From CAZAPG01 sp964486935 (lineage in GTDB: Bacteria > Chloroflexota > Anaerolineae > 4572-78 > J111), in contig CAZAPG010000076.1 of NCBI GenBank assembly GCA_964486935.1, forward strand, positions 1 to 23,043: a stretch of 23,043 bases of DNA. The letters run 5' to 3'. A program made the position numbers and the translations under genes. The notes under the pieces were generated by a model. The model was given only the letters and a program-made list of their open reading frames with translations, was not told where the DNA came from and made no database searches. Of this stretch, positions 1 to 7,192 are shown in pieces (within the stretch, counting starts at the first letter, position 1; the number at the start of each line of letters is the position of its first letter).

Positions 1-1151
1 CTATCTTTGGGCATGGCGGGCGCGCGTTTGATAACTTCGGCCACGGCGTGAGCCGATTCCAGCGCGGGGATGATGCCTTCCATCTGGCTGAGAACTTTAA
101 CGGCGGCCAGGGCCTCGTCATCGGTGGCGTAAGTATACCCCGCCCGCTCCTGGTCGCGCAACCAGGCGTGCTCCGGCCCCACCGAGGGATAATCCAGCCC
201 GGCGCTGATGGAGTGGGTTTCGGCAATCTGGCCGTCGGGGGTTTGCAGCACGTAGCTTTTAGTGCCGTGCAGCACGCCCAGCCGGGCTTCAATGCCTCCC
301 CCACCGGGGGAGATTGAGGGGGGGGCGGGCGGCGGCGCAAAACGGGCCGCGTGTTTGCCGCTCTCGATGCCGCTGCCGCCGGCCTCCACACCCAGCATGT
401 CAACCCCTTTATCCTCAACAAAGGGATGGAACAGCCCCATGGCGTTAGAGCCGCCGCCCACGCAGGCAATCAGCAAATCGGGCAGGCGGCCCTCGGCCTC
501 TAGAATTTGGGCGTGGGCTTCGCGACCAATCACGCTTTGAAAATCGCGCACCATGGTGGGGTAGGGGTGCGGCCCCAGCACCGAGCCAAGCAGGTAGTGG
601 GTGGTTTCCACATTCGTCACCCAGTCGCGGATGGCTTCGTTGATGGCGTCTTTCAGGGTGCGGCTGCCGCTGCTCACCGGGCGAACCTGGGCGCCGGCCA
701 ACTGCATGCGGAAAACGTTGGGCCGCTGGCGGGCGATGTCCACCTCGCCCATATAAACAATGCACTCCAGCCCCAGCAGGGCGCAGGCGGTGGCGCTGCC
801 CACGCCGTGCTGGCCCGCGCCGGTTTCGGCCACAATGCGCGGCTTGCCCATCCGTTTGGCCAGCAGCGCCTGGCCCAGCGCGTTGTTGATTTTGTGCGCG
901 CCGGTGTGGGTCAGGTCTTCGCGTTTCAGGTAGATTTTGGCCCCGCCCAGATGCCGGGTGAGCCGCCCGGCGTAAGTCAGGGGGGTGGGCCGGCCAACGT
1001 AGGTTTTGAGCAAATGCTCAAATTCTGCCTGAAAAGCGGGGTCAGTTTTGGCCGACTCGTAAGCGGCTTCCAGCTCGCACAGGGCGGGCATTAGAGTTTC
1101 GGGCACAAACTGGCCGCCGTAAGGGCCAAATTTGCCTTTGGTGGTTGTCAT
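1..1151 (-). CDS. trpB: Tryptophan synthase beta subunit, partial (C-terminus beyond left edge)
   Basis: TrpB joins indole to L-serine using pyridoxal phosphate in the last step of tryptophan synthesis, in complex with TrpA. The protein begins MTTTKGKFGPYGG, and 383 residues are visible. The PLP-lysine segment reads REDLTHTGAHKINNA, followed by AETGAGQHGVGSATA and the phosphate-binding CVGGGSNAMG. The late motif ISAGLDYPSVGPEHA is present. The reading frame is still open at base 1, where about 35 residues are expected to be missing. The start ATG (1149-1151) is preceded by AGGAGC. It lies 10 nt after trpF, so it is the last trp gene visible; trpA would be expected further left. An extra run of about 17 Pro/Gly-rich residues between KHAARFA and RLGVLHG is not found in typical TrpB proteins and looks repeat-derived. 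Confidence 0.97.
   Translation of the reverse strand, partial: MTTTKGKFGPYGGQFVPETLMPALCELEAAYESAKTDPAFQAEFEHLLKTYVGRPTPLTYAGRLTRHLGGAKIYLKREDLTHTGAHKINNALGQALLAKRMGKPRIVAETGAGQHGVGSATACALLGLECIVYMGEVDIARQRPNVFRMQLAGAQVRPVSSGSRTLKDAINEAIRDWVTNVETTHYLLGSVLGPHPYPTMVRDFQSVIGREAHAQILEAEGRLPDLLIACVGGGSNAMGLFHPFVEDKGVDMLGVEAGGSGIESGKHAARFAPPPAPPSISPGGGGIEARLGVLHGTKSYVLQTPDGQIAETHSISAGLDYPSVGPEHAWLRDQERAGYTYATDDEALAAVKVLSQMEGIIPALESAHAVAEVIKRAPAMPKD
287..338. repeat. GC-rich repeat-like insertion inside trpB
   Basis: About 50 bases made of G runs on the plus strand (GGGGGAGATTGAGGGGGGGG) encode an in-frame APPPAPPSISPGGGGIEA segment of TrpB. In TrpB proteins I know, this position is a short loop between KHAA and the GVLHG segment. 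Similar G-run DNA occurs in the small element at 9090-9185 (GGGGGGATTCGGGGGG). I infer a repeat-derived, in-frame insertion. The exact ends are uncertain because no clear target duplication is visible. Confidence 0.55.
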
Positions 1152-1161
1152 TGGTTGCTCC

Positions 1162-1929
1162 TTATGAAAACAGAGATTGGTTGATTGGGGAAATCGCCTG
1201 TTTTGCTATTTTAACAAATTCTTTTAATTTGACATGATCCTTTTGACCCTGGCGGGCTTCCACTCCGCTGCTCACGTCGACGCCCCAGGGGCGTACCGTT
1301 TTAATGGCCTGCGATACGTTATCCGGCATGAGGCTGCCGGCCAGCAATATCGGATGCTGCCGGGCGATGGCGGCGGCCATGCTCCAATCGGTTACGTGGC
1401 CGGTGCCGCCGTAGAGAGTGGGGTGGTAGGCGTCGAGCAAAAGGCGAGGCAGAAAGGGTGGTTGGCAATCAGTAACAGGTAATTGAGTAAATTTCTGGAC
1501 AAGCGCGCCGGCTTCTGCCGACGATTTGGGGCGCAGGGCTTTGAAGGCCCGGCCTTTGAAATTTGCCACAAACTCCGGCGACTCTTCGCCGTGAAGTTGG
1601 GCGGCATCGAGCCGGCAGTAGTTGAGAATGTGGGTAACGTGTTCGAGCGGGCTGTTGACAAAGACGCCAATGAACAGGGGGGACGGGTGATGAGTGATGA
1701 GTGATGAGTGATGAGTGATATCTGATGCGTCATCCGCTTCACTTGCTACCTGCCCCCTGCCACTTGCTACCTGCGACCTGATACTCGCCACAATTTCCTT
1801 GACCACATCGGGCGATACGTAGCGCGGGCTGGGTTCGTAAAAAATAAAGCCCAGCAGGTCGGCCCCGGCATCAACGGCTACCAACGCATCATCAAAATTG
1901 GTGAGGCCGCAAATTTTTACTCTGGTCAT
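1162..1929 (-). CDS. trpF: Phosphoribosylanthranilate isomerase with internal repeat-derived insertions
   Basis: TrpF converts phosphoribosylanthranilate to the carboxyphenylamino-deoxyribulose phosphate that TrpC uses. The catalytic cysteine is in KICGLT (Cys7) and the catalytic aspartate in LLLDAYHPTLYGGTG (Asp166). DAAQLHGEE, LLAGSLMPDNV and GVDVSSGVE are the expected barrel motifs. At 255 residues it is roughly 45 longer than usual (about 205-210). The excess maps to residues 52-84 (RSQVASGRGQVASEA, then DITHHSSLITHHPSP), encoded by tandem repeats, and probably residues 148-161. Both insertions keep the frame and the catalytic residues. The ATG is preceded by CCGGAG at 8 nt, and the gene begins 12 nt after trpC. 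Confidence 0.95.
   Translation of the reverse strand: MTRVKICGLTNFDDALVAVDAGADLLGFIFYEPSPRYVSPDVVKEIVASIRSQVASGRGQVASEADDASDITHHSSLITHHPSPLFIGVFVNSPLEHVTHILNYCRLDAAQLHGEESPEFVANFKGRAFKALRPKSSAEAGALVQKFTQLPVTDCQPPFLPRLLLDAYHPTLYGGTGHVTDWSMAAAIARQHPILLAGSLMPDNVSQAIKTVRPWGVDVSSGVEARQGQKDHVKLKEFVKIAKQAISPINQSLFS
1447..1488. repeat. AT-rich interspersed repeat copy inside trpF
   Basis: The plus-strand stretch GGTTGGCAATCAGTAACAGG followed by TAATTGAG resembles the arms of the imperfect hairpin at 7131-7192 (GGCAATTAGTAATTGG). It encodes about 14 TrpF residues (TQLPVTDCQPPFLP) just before the catalytic-Asp strand, where most TrpF proteins have a shorter loop. The match is imperfect, so the assignment to the same family is tentative. 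Confidence 0.45.
1688..1715. repeat. Tandem heptamer repeat (TGATGAG)4 inside trpF
   Basis: Four perfect head-to-tail copies of TGATGAG, followed by a degenerate TGATATC. It lies within the trpF coding region and encodes the ITHHSSLITHH stretch on the minus strand. A 7-bp unit is typical of short tandemly repeated repetitive sequences (STRR) known from filamentous cyanobacteria and other large-genome bacteria. Other heptamer arrays occur at 5331-5358, 8433-8457 and 10906-10919. Confidence 0.9.
1740..1774. repeat. 14-bp direct repeat with 21-bp period inside trpF
   Basis: CACTTGCTACCTGC occurs at 1740-1753 and again at 1761-1774. On the minus strand it encodes two QVAS copies (SQVASGRGQVAS). 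With the heptamer array it forms the extra residues of TrpF. The 21-bp period is a multiple of three and so preserves the frame. Confidence 0.85.
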
Positions 1930-1941
1930 CTGTCACTCCGG

Positions 1942-2751
1942 TTATTGATTGACTCCTGCCAACTCGCGCACTTTTCCCCCCACATCTTTGGCTTTCATTA
2001 GCGCCTCGCCCACCAAAATGGCGTCAATTCCCTCGCGGCTCAACCGTTCCACATCGGCGGCGGTGTGGATACCGCTTTCGGCCACAAAGCAGATACCGGC
2101 AGGCGCGTGCTGGCGCAACTCGATGCAGGTATTCAAATCCACCGAAAAATCGCGCAAATCGCGGTTGTTGACGCCAATTAAGCGCGGCTTTAGCGGCAGC
2201 GCCCGCTCCAGCTCCTGCCGGTCGTGTACCTCAATAAGGGCGGTCATACCCAGTTTGTGGGTCAGGGCCAGCAGGTCGGCCATTTCCTCATCTTTCAAAA
2301 CGGCGGCAATCAGCAGCAGCGCATCGGCGCCGGCGGCGCGGGCTTCGTGGACCTGGTAGGGATGAAAGATGAAATCCTTGCGTAACAGGGCGGGCCTGTC
2401 CACCCCAACCGGCTTTGCCAGATGGTCGCGGATTTGGGTCAGATACTCCAGCCGGCCCTGAAAGTATTTCGCATCGGTCAGCACCGAGATAGCCGCCGCG
2501 CCGTTCTGGGCATAAATTGAGGCCAGATCCAGCGGGTCAAAATTATGGCGCAGCAGCCCTTTGCTGGGCGAAGCTTTTTTGATTTCGGCAATCAGGGCCA
2601 CGCTCTTTTTGGCCCGCAGCGCGGCCACAAAATCTACCGGAGGCGGAGCCAGTTTGGCCTCGGCCCGCACCAGCGCCGCCTCTCGCATTGCCATCTGCCT
2701 GGGCAGTTCCTGGGTGCGTTTGTATTTGATGATGTCATCCAGAATGGTCAT
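1942..2751 (-). CDS. trpC: Indole-3-glycerol phosphate synthase
   Basis: TrpC closes the indole ring to give indole-3-glycerol phosphate, the fourth step from chorismate, in the cytoplasm. The 269-residue length is normal. Motifs in order are IAEIKKASPSKG (catalytic Glu56, Lys58), LLRKDFIF (catalytic Lys125), ALIEVHD, LIGVNNRDL, VAESGI and ILVGEALMKA. The start ATG (2749-2751) has an AGAAGGAAAG ribosome-binding sequence. trpC heads the trpCFB group and is separated from trpGD by a convergent/divergent toxin-antitoxin pair. Its transcription therefore needs either read-through from trpE-trpGD, antisense to that pair, or a promoter in the 83-bp gap, where I see no strong minus-strand consensus. 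Confidence 0.97.
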   Translation of the reverse strand: MTILDDIIKYKRTQELPRQMAMREAALVRAEAKLAPPPVDFVAALRAKKSVALIAEIKKASPSKGLLRHNFDPLDLASIYAQNGAAAISVLTDAKYFQGRLEYLTQIRDHLAKPVGVDRPALLRKDFIFHPYQVHEARAAGADALLLIAAVLKDEEMADLLALTHKLGMTALIEVHDRQELERALPLKPRLIGVNNRDLRDFSVDLNTCIELRQHAPAGICFVAESGIHTAADVERLSREGIDAILVGEALMKAKDVGGKVRELAGVNQ

Positions 2752-2771
2752 TAAACTTTCCTTCTCATAGG

Positions 2772-2801
2772 TTGAAGGGCCTTTACGCTTGATGGTATAA
2801 T
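2772..2801 (+). promoter_or_regulatory. Sigma-70-type promoter of the toxin-antitoxin pair
   Basis: TTGAAG (2772-2777), an 18-bp spacer and a perfect TATAAT (2796-2801) lie 33 bp before the antitoxin ATG at 2835, with GGAG at 2823-2826 as ribosome-binding site. It points away from trpC. Confidence 0.75.
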
Positions 2802-2834
2802 GTCTGTAATAGATAAATTTTTGGAGAATAAATC

Positions 2835-3119
2835 ATGACCATTATTCAACTTGAAATTTCAGACAAATTAGCCGAAAAACTAAAACCGTATCAAGATCGG
2901 TTGGTAGAGTTATTGGAACTGGGCCTGCAAACTTGGCAGGAACAAGAGTCGCCGCCTCAAAGCGAGAGACAACGGCTTTTACAGGTTCTGGCCGCGTCGG
3001 GTCGAGTATCATTACCCAAGCCTTATACCGGCGAAGAGCCTTATATCAGCCACACACCCGTTCCATCTTCCGGCAAGCCTGCCAGCGAGATTGTCATTGA
3101 ACAGCGAGGTCCCCTGTAA
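2835..3119 (+). CDS. VapB-like antitoxin
   Basis: A 94-residue protein beginning MTIIQLEISDKLAEKL, with a long N-terminal amphipathic helix and a Pro-rich, probably flexible C-terminal half. It overlaps the start of the PIN-domain gene by one base (TAATG), the classical layout of a toxin-antitoxin pair with the antitoxin first. It is expected to bind its own promoter and wrap around the toxin. The sequence alone does not show a defined DNA-binding fold, and the family name is inferred from position, size and the neighbouring PIN domain. It has its own promoter and lies on the opposite strand to the surrounding trp genes. Confidence 0.75.
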   Translation: MTIIQLEISDKLAEKLKPYQDRLVELLELGLQTWQEQESPPQSERQRLLQVLAASGRVSLPKPYTGEEPYISHTPVPSSGKPASEIVIEQRGPL

Positions 3120-3598
3120 TGGAGTCCTTTTCTGAAACAGTTTTTTATCTGGATTCCAGCGCATTGGTCAAACGTTATTTAACAGAAACGGGTAGCGCCT
3201 GGGTAGCTAATTTATGCCAGCCGAGTACAGGTAATACGATTGCTACCGGACGAATTACGAAAGCGGAAATAGCCGCTACCTTTGCGCGTAAGTTCAGAAA
3301 TGGAGATATTTTTCAATCCGATTATGCCATCGCTCTTCAAGATTTGGCCCATCACTTTTCACACCAATACCTTGCCATAGATATAGACCAGACTCTGGTC
3401 GATTTGGCCGTGGAACTAACCTGGCGACAAAAGCTGCGCGGTTATGATGCCATTCAACTGGCAGGCGCGCTCATCTTGAATGAAACGTTGACTCAGGCCC
3501 AATTCCCCTCGCTCACCTTCGTAGCCGCAGATGATGACCTGCTACAGGCCGCTCAAAACGAAAAACTGACTGTAGTGAATCCGGTTTTGCAATCATAG
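3119..3598 (+). CDS. PIN-domain ribonuclease toxin, VapC-like
   Basis: PIN-domain toxins cut RNA using a Mg/Mn site of clustered acidic residues. Here the expected positions are all present: Asp in FYLDSSALVKRYL near the N-terminus, Glu in ITKAEIAA, Asp in GYDAIQLAGAL and Asp in VAADDDLLQAA. The length (159 residues) is normal for a type II toxin, so it appears intact. It is co-transcribed with the upstream antitoxin through a one-base overlap. It ends 11 bp from the end of trpGD, so the two genes are convergent. The RNA target cannot be read from sequence. Confidence 0.88.
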   Translation: MESFSETVFYLDSSALVKRYLTETGSAWVANLCQPSTGNTIATGRITKAEIAATFARKFRNGDIFQSDYAIALQDLAHHFSHQYLAIDIDQTLVDLAVELTWRQKLRGYDAIQLAGALILNETLTQAQFPSLTFVAADDDLLQAAQNEKLTVVNPVLQS

Positions 3599-3609
3599 CC
3601 TCCCCAAAC

Positions 3610-5280
3610 TCAGTTGGCAAAACTCTGCGTAAATTCCACAAACTGATTCAACACCTTCAATGCCGCGCCGCTCTCGATGCTTTCGTGGGCCAATTTGATG
3701 GCCTCGGGAAAGTCGTCGGCTTTGCCGGCGGCAATCAGGGCGGCGGCTGCGTTGAGCGCCACCACATCGCGTTTGGTTCCGTTTTGGCCGCCGGCCAAAA
3801 TATTGCGAGTAATTTCGGCGTTTTCTTCGGGCGTGCCGCCCTGCAAATCCTCAGGCCGGGCGCGAGCAAAGCCCAACTCCAGCGGGTCGAGCATTTGCGT
3901 GGTCACCTGGCCGTTTTTCAGGCGGCTGATTTTGTTAGGGCCGGTGGTGGTCAGTTCATCCAGCCCGCCGTGCCCGTGGAACACAAACGCGCCTTTGCTG
4001 CCCAGGCTGCCCAGCACCCGCGCCAGCGTCTCGGTCAGTTCGCCGTCAAATACCCCCGTTACCTGCGAGAGCGCGCCGGCAGGGTTGGTCAACGGCCCCA
4101 GAATATTAAAAATCGTCCGCACCCCCATTTCGCGGCGCGGGCCGATGGCGTGCTTCATGGCCGGGTGATGTTTAACCGCAAACATAAAGCCGATGCCCAC
4201 CTCATCAATGGCCCGCGTCACCTGCTCCGGCGTTAAATCCAAATTGACGCCCAGGGCGCTCAACACATCGGCGCTGCCGCTTTTGCTGCTGGCGGCGCGA
4301 TTGCCGTGCTTGGCCACTTTCTGCCCGGCCCCGGCCACCACAAAAGCCGCCGTGGTGCTGATGTTGAAAGTGCCGGCCCCGTCGCCGCCCGTACCGACCA
4401 CATCAACCAGCTCGTCGGGCGGGGTTTGGGTTTGGACCCGCACCGCGGCCCGGCGCATGGCGCGGGCGCTGCCGGTAATTTCATCCACGGTTTCGCCTTT
4501 CATTCGCAGGGCCATCAAGTAGCCGCCAATCTGGGCCGGCGTGGCCTCGCCGCCCATAATTTGGGACATCACTTCTTCGGCCTCTTCAATGGTGAGCGAC
4601 TGGTGGCTCATCACCTTGCCGATGGCGGTTTTAATGGGCATCACGTACATGGGCGCGGGGGCCGGTTCGGCCTGTTGCGGCGCCGGCGCAATTTCCACCG
4701 GCGGCGCTGCGCCCGCTTCTAATTGCAAAAAGTTGTGCAGCATCTCGTGGCCGTATTCCGTTAAAATTGACTCCGGGTGGAACTGCACGCCCACCACCGG
4801 GTACTCTTTGTGGCGCAGGGCCATCACCTCGCCGTATTCGCCGCCGCGAGCGGTTACTTCCAGGCAATCGGGCAGCGGCTCTTCCACAATCAGCGAGTGG
4901 TAACGAGTCGCCGTAAAGGGGCTGGGCAGGTTGTGAAAAATGCCCTGCTGGTTGTGCTCAATGGGGGACACTTTGCCGTGCATGAGCAGTTTTGAGCGCA
5001 CCACCCGGCCGCCAAAGGCCCGGCCAATAGCCTGATGCCCCAGACAGACGCCCAAAATGGGGATGTCCTGGTGAAAGCGTTTAATCAAGTCCACTGAAAT
5101 TCCGGCATCGTCCGGCGTGCCCGGCCCCGGCGAAATCACCATCTGGTCCGGTTTCATCCCGGCGATTTCATCCAGGGTAATGGCGTCGTTGCGGCGAACC
5201 TCTACGGCATAGCCCAATTCACCCAAAAATTGAACCAGATTGTAGGTGAATGAGTCGTAATTATCAATGACCAAAATCAT
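3610..5280 (-). CDS. trpGD: Fused anthranilate synthase glutaminase / anthranilate phosphoribosyltransferase
   Basis: One 556-residue protein joins two consecutive activities. Residues 1-187 are the glutamine amidotransferase that supplies ammonia to TrpE, with catalytic Cys79 in GVCLGHQ and His168/Glu170 in FHPESI. Residues about 188-215 are an Ala/Pro-rich linker. Residues about 216-556 are the phosphoribosyltransferase, with the PRPP-binding GTGGDGAGTFNIST at 296-309, KHGNRAASSKSGSADVL at 324-340, and GPRREMGVRT. The frame is open throughout, so this is a true fusion. AGGAGG precedes the ATG. It follows trpE by 109 bp, which contain a heptamer repeat array. Confidence 0.96.
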   Translation of the reverse strand: MILVIDNYDSFTYNLVQFLGELGYAVEVRRNDAITLDEIAGMKPDQMVISPGPGTPDDAGISVDLIKRFHQDIPILGVCLGHQAIGRAFGGRVVRSKLLMHGKVSPIEHNQQGIFHNLPSPFTATRYHSLIVEEPLPDCLEVTARGGEYGEVMALRHKEYPVVGVQFHPESILTEYGHEMLHNFLQLEAGAAPPVEIAPAPQQAEPAPAPMYVMPIKTAIGKVMSHQSLTIEEAEEVMSQIMGGEATPAQIGGYLMALRMKGETVDEITGSARAMRRAAVRVQTQTPPDELVDVVGTGGDGAGTFNISTTAAFVVAGAGQKVAKHGNRAASSKSGSADVLSALGVNLDLTPEQVTRAIDEVGIGFMFAVKHHPAMKHAIGPRREMGVRTIFNILGPLTNPAGALSQVTGVFDGELTETLARVLGSLGSKGAFVFHGHGGLDELTTTGPNKISRLKNGQVTTQMLDPLELGFARARPEDLQGGTPEENAEITRNILAGGQNGTKRDVVALNAAAALIAAGKADDFPEAIKLAHESIESGAALKVLNQFVEFTQSFAN

Positions 5281-5330
5281 TTTATCCTCCTGATTTTCGG
5301 ATAAATCTTCAAACTGTTATTGATTGACCT

Positions 5331-5358
5331 TCGTCATTCGTCATTTGTCATTCGTCAT
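5331..5358. repeat. Tandem heptamer repeat between trpE and trpGD
   Basis: Four 7-bp units: TCGTCAT, TCGTCAT, TTGTCAT, TCGTCAT. They lie in the 109-bp gap of the trp operon. The complementary unit (AATGACG/AATGACA) recurs at 8433-8457. Confidence 0.88.
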
Positions 5359-5389
5359 TTGCCAATGACCGATAACCTGTGACAAACGA

Positions 5390-6886
5390 TTACCCGCTCT
5401 GCTCCGCCAGTTTGACGGCCTCGGCCATGGCTCTGGCTTTGTTCCAGCTTTCCTCGTATTCGCGCTGGGGGTCGCTATCGGCCACCACGCCGCCGCCGGC
5501 CTGAATGTACACACGGTTGCCTTTCATCACCGCGGTACGGATGGCGATGCAGGTATCCATGTTGCCATCGTAACTAATGTAGCCGAGCACGCCGCCATAA
5601 ATGCCCCGGCGAGTCGGTTCAAGCTCCTCGATAATCTCCATAGCCCGCACTTTGGGCGCGCCGGTTAACGTGCCGGCCGGAAAGGTGGCGCGCAGCAGGT
5701 CAAAAGCGTCGTGCTGCGGCTTTAACTTGCCGCGAATATCGGAGACAATGTGCATCACGTGCGAGTAGCGTTCCACCGCCATTAGCTCCTCAACCCGCAC
5801 GGTGTTGTATTCGCACACCCGGCCCAAGTCGTTGCGGCCCAAATCAACCAGCATGACGTGCTCGGCGCGCTCTTTTTCATTTTCCAGCAGTTCCTGGGCC
5901 AGCCTTTCATCCTCCTCCACAGTCAGGCCGCGCCAGTGGGTGCCGGCGATGGGCCGCAGTTCGGCTTCGCCATCTTCCAGCCGCACGTGCATTTCCGGGC
6001 TGGCCGAGATGATGTGCAGCGGCGGGCTGCCCACGCCGCCGGGAAAGCGCATAAAAACCATATACGGCGAGGGGTTGTGCATACGCAGCGCCCGGTAAAT
6101 GCTAAAAGGATGGGCCGTGGTTTGGCGCGAGAGCCGCTGCGAGGGCACCACTTGAAAAATATCGCCGGCGGCAATGTACTCTTTGGCCTTTTCAACAATG
6201 GCCTTGTACTCATCCGGGGTTAAGTTTGACTCAAGGCCGTTCCGGTCGGGTTGTTCGGTGAGGGGCACTTCCGGCAGCGGCGCGTTCAACCGGGCCACCA
6301 CCTCATCAATGCGGGCGGTAGCTCGCCGGTAAGCGGTGCGAATATCGCCGCGAGTCAAATCGGTGTTGGCGACCACCTGCAATCGCTGGCGGGCGTGGTC
6401 AAAAACCACAATGGTGTGGGCAATCATAAAAGCCGCTTCCGGCAAGTGCAGCTCATCGGGATTTTCAGCGGGCAGGCGCTCAAAGCGACGCACAGCATCG
6501 TAACTTAAAAAACCCACCGCGCCGCCGATAAAGCGGGGCAAATCGGCCAGCCGCACCGGTTTGTATTTTGACATCTCGGCTTTGAGCACATGCAGCGGGT
6601 CCACCCCATTTTCCAGCGCGACGGCCCGGCCATGGCCCTCGCTGGCAATGTAAACCTCATTGCCAAAGGTGGTCATAACGCCTCGAGGCCGCACCCCAAT
6701 AAACGAATACCGGCCCACCTGCTCTCCCCCGGCCACCGATTCCAGCAAAAAGCAGGGGCCTTCATCTTGCAGCTTTAAGTAGATGCTAACCGGCGTCTCC
6801 ATATCGGCAGGTAAATCCCGGTAAATGGGGATGAGGTTGCCCTTTTCGGCCATCGCCTCTACCTGTTCCAGGGTTGGTTTGTACAT
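5390..6886 (-). CDS. trpE: Anthranilate synthase component I
   Basis: TrpE makes anthranilate from chorismate with ammonia from the TrpG domain, the committed step of the pathway. The 498-residue length is normal. The N-terminal domain carries LLES (47-50) and GRYSFIG, part of the tryptophan feedback site in known enzymes, so allosteric inhibition is likely. The chorismate-binding domain shows ISASPEMHVR, PIAGTHWRG, DLGRNDLGRV, GTLTGAPKVRAMEII and IQAGGGVVADSDP. AGGAGG lies 6 bp before the ATG. It is the first gene of the operon and is preceded by a T-box leader, so it should be switched on when tRNA-Trp is uncharged. Confidence 0.97.
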   Translation of the reverse strand: MYKPTLEQVEAMAEKGNLIPIYRDLPADMETPVSIYLKLQDEGPCFLLESVAGGEQVGRYSFIGVRPRGVMTTFGNEVYIASEGHGRAVALENGVDPLHVLKAEMSKYKPVRLADLPRFIGGAVGFLSYDAVRRFERLPAENPDELHLPEAAFMIAHTIVVFDHARQRLQVVANTDLTRGDIRTAYRRATARIDEVVARLNAPLPEVPLTEQPDRNGLESNLTPDEYKAIVEKAKEYIAAGDIFQVVPSQRLSRQTTAHPFSIYRALRMHNPSPYMVFMRFPGGVGSPPLHIISASPEMHVRLEDGEAELRPIAGTHWRGLTVEEDERLAQELLENEKERAEHVMLVDLGRNDLGRVCEYNTVRVEELMAVERYSHVMHIVSDIRGKLKPQHDAFDLLRATFPAGTLTGAPKVRAMEIIEELEPTRRGIYGGVLGYISYDGNMDTCIAIRTAVMKGNRVYIQAGGGVVADSDPQREYEESWNKARAMAEAVKLAEQSG

Positions 6887-6942
6887 TGAATCCTCCTGTG
6901 TTGCGTTGCAAAAGTTGTTAACAGAAATTAGAGCACATCGCC

Positions 6943-7007
6943 AAAAACAAAAAACCTCCCGCCGCCGGAAAATCCTTGCTCAAAAAGGACTCTCCGGGGA
7001 CGAGAGG
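6943..7007 (-). terminator. T-box-controlled intrinsic terminator before trpE
   Basis: On the minus strand CCTCTCGTCCCCGGA and its partner TCCGGCGGCGGGAGG form a long GC-rich hairpin followed by TTTTTTGTTTTT (6943-6954). Its 5' arm contains CGTCCCC, which alternatively pairs with the T-box sequence at 7019-7032. This is the standard terminator/antiterminator switch. Confidence 0.88.
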
Positions 7008-7053
7008 TTGATAACTCCCGCGGTGCCACCCCGCTTAGTCTGGCGTGTTGGGC

Positions 7054-7085
7054 AAATAAAAAAACCCCGTGTGAAAGACACGAGG
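7054..7085 (-). terminator. Second terminator-like hairpin in the trp leader (Stem III position)
   Basis: Minus strand: CCTCGTGT, loop CTTTC, ACACGGGG (8 bp, one G-T pair), then TTTTTTTATTT. It occupies the place of T-box Stem III, 22 bases before the T-box sequence, but has the full form of an intrinsic terminator. Whether it terminates transcription or serves only as Stem III cannot be told from sequence. Confidence 0.6.
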
Positions 7086-7130
7086 TTTTGCTCGTTATGC
7101 CAGTCTCACTCAACAGGTACGCAGCTGGTG

Positions 7131-7192
7131 GTAGTAATTAGTAAGTGGTAATCAGTAATTTCTTTACTATTTACCAATTACTAATTGCCAAC
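7131..7192. repeat. AT-rich imperfect inverted repeat inserted in the T-box leader
   Basis: The left arm GTAGTAATTAGTAAGTGGTA (7131-7150, continuing to 7157) pairs with the right arm at 7166-7192 (ACTATTTACCAATTACTAAT, then TGCCAA) at about 21 of 27 positions. It lies between Stem II and Stem III. Repeats built from TAATTAGTAATTGG-like units are a recognisable class of interspersed repeat. A related copy seems to lie inside trpF (1447-1488). Confidence 0.8.

Noticed and set aside
1688..1774. Tandem repeats as a possible CRISPR array
   Set aside because: The units are 7 and 14 bp without unique spacers of constant length, and they lie in a coding frame. No cas genes are nearby.
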